Source of the DNA: Kiloniella majae
GTDB taxonomy: Bacteria; Pseudomonadota; Alphaproteobacteria; Kiloniellales; Kiloniellaceae
Reading direction: 5' to 3'
Length of the DNA: 64,000 nt
Assembly (NCBI RefSeq): GCF_002118315.1
Contig: NZ_MTSZ01000001.1
Location: forward strand, 868,001 to 932,000
Part shown: positions 63,161 through 64,000 of the stretch, one piece after another
Layout: every line of letters begins with the position of its first letter
Numbering within the stretch: position 1 is the stretch's first letter
Position numbers and translations under genes: made by a program
Notes under the pieces: model-generated
Databases searched by the model: none
Told to the model about the DNA's origin: nothing
The model's input: only the letters and a program-made list of their open reading frames with translations

Positions 63161-64000
63161 ATGAGCTTTTCTTTCCTGAAGAAAAAGCCTGATTTTTTCA
63201 AGGAGAAGAACCAAAGCCTCGGCCTCAAAATAGCTTTAATATCTCTGGGCATATGTTTCATTGTCGGAAGTATTGTCTGTTGGTATATGGGGCAAAGCCT
63301 GACCAGAATTGCGCTTCAAGAGCAACAGGAAATGCTTAACAACAAAGCTGAACTGGCTTCATTTAGCGCCTCAGTTGCTTTATGGAACTTCGATGAAGAC
63401 GCAATAAACTCTTTGGTTACCGGCTTGATAGAAGATCCAGCCGTTCAATCCGTTACAATCCTCAACGAAGACAAAGAACTGATAGCTCAGAAATCAGCAT
63501 TAGATACGCCCCTGCAGGAACAAACCTTTTTCGATAAGCTCATCAGGGGCACAATTGTTACTTTTGCTTACCAGCATCAGGAACAGATATCGATTGATCT
63601 GTTCTATAAAACTCAAGCCGTCGACGGCCTATCAACTGAACCCGTGGGGACACTCATAATCGATGGCTCCATTGAATATCAAATCGAAGATATTACCGTT
63701 CTCGTCAGCTATCTCGCGCAATCAATCTTTACGATCAGCGCAATCATTTTCTTCACCACGCTTCTTGTTACCTATTTTTACGTTACCAAGCCTCTGTCAT
63801 TGATCAGTCGAAATATTCTTGCCCTGGATCCCGACACACCCTCAGAGTACAAACCTTTAAACGTCGGGCGTTTTAATAAAAGAGATGAAATTGCGCATAT
63901 TGCCAAAACCCTAAAAATGTTTGTCCGGCGACTGGTAACAAGCAACAAACAGATCCGATCGTCCGAACAACGTTTTAAAGATCTGCTGGAGAATTCATTA
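63161..64000 (+). CDS. Membrane sensor protein (HAMP/PAS), 3' end cut by window edge
   Basis: The frame is open from the ATG at 63161 (GAGGGG upstream) to the window end, 280 codons. Visible domains are a basic cytoplasmic N-terminus (about 1-22), TM1 at about 23-47, a periplasmic domain of about 140 residues (AELASFSASVALWNFDEDAI is typical of sensor-kinase dCache/CHASE-like regions), TM2 at about 188-208, a HAMP-like segment with NKRDEIAHIAKTLKMFVRRL, and the start of a PAS domain (EQRFKDLLENS). It is probably a histidine kinase or diguanylate cyclase, but the output domain is outside the window. Confidence 0.8.
   Translation, partial: MSFSFLKKKPDFFKEKNQSLGLKIALISLGICFIVGSIVCWYMGQSLTRIALQEQQEMLNNKAELASFSASVALWNFDEDAINSLVTGLIEDPAVQSVTILNEDKELIAQKSALDTPLQEQTFFDKLIRGTIVTFAYQHQEQISIDLFYKTQAVDGLSTEPVGTLIIDGSIEYQIEDITVLVSYLAQSIFTISAIIFFTTLLVTYFYVTKPLSLISRNILALDPDTPSEYKPLNVGRFNKRDEIAHIAKTLKMFVRRLVTSNKQIRSSEQRFKDLLENSL

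Noticed and set aside
1-64000. tRNA, rRNA, CRISPR arrays, insertion sequences
   Set aside because: None seen on reading both strands. No transposase-like protein and no regularly spaced repeats.

Overview
The window is about 64 kb of chromosome from a Gram-negative bacterium, most likely a marine-type alphaproteobacterium related to Rhodospirillales. The evidence is family content and order. An NDUFA12-type complex I accessory protein sits beside a lone MlaD and a DUF2155 protein. The run aroQ-accB-accC-aat is intact. RNase E has a long acidic insertion in its S1 domain and an Arg/acidic disordered tail. There is also a class II (B12) ribonucleotide reductase and a DUF1127 protein. I cannot name a genus. 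Base composition looks a little under 50% GC, apart from a clearly AT-rich patch at about 22.4-25.9 kb.

Layout. 0-9 kb: 3' truncated anmK (minus) divergent from tyrS, a large AsmA/YhdP-type protein, and glnE. 9-18 kb: an HBM-type chemoreceptor, the peroxiredoxin bcp, two poorly characterised proteins (one exported, one with an internal hydrophobic segment), a DUF455 ferritin-like protein, a MATE transporter and a PAS-PAS histidine kinase. 18-22.4 kb: an NhaP-type antiporter fused to a cyclic-nucleotide-binding domain, and a second MATE transporter. 22.4-25.9 kb: an AT-rich accessory patch with a two-gene PIN-domain operon and a Schlafen-group-3 (DUF2075) helicase carrying a PD-(D/E)xK-like N-terminus. 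This is the best candidate for an undescribed (defence or toxin-like) system. 26-33 kb: a LysR/DUF1127 divergent pair, prfB with its programmed +1 frameshift, mrcA and an AMIN-amidase. 33-45 kb: rne with a structured leader; an aminotransferase with a GGT homologue that lacks the catalytic Thr; an M48-TPR protease; a DsbA-family protein; the fatty acid/shikimate cluster aroQ-accB-accC; and aat. 44-48.5 kb: DUF2155, a small conserved protein, mlaD, NDUFA12, a degenerate Ldh_2-like protein and an EamA permease. 48.5-52.9 kb: nrdJ, preceded by a DnaA box and two NrdR-box-like sites, and followed by three hairpins. 53-58.4 kb: a ribose-type operon, rbsB-rbsA-rbsC-rbsD plus a LacI-family regulator, with a clear LacI-type operator. 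58.8-64 kb: RidA, a COG3146 acyltransferase, DUF1287, CreD with an extra N-terminal membrane segment, and a 3' truncated membrane sensor protein.

Working together. Peptidoglycan and envelope functions recur (anmK, mrcA, amidase, DsbA, M48, MlaD, AsmA, CreD, DUF1287). Nucleotide and translation functions are tyrS, prfB, aat, nrdJ and rne. Transport comes from two MATE proteins, NhaP, EamA and Rbs. Strong intrinsic terminators punctuate most units, several of them shared by convergent genes. Non-ATG starts are frequent: TTG in at least six genes, GTG in at least four. No tRNA, rRNA, CRISPR array or transposase was found.
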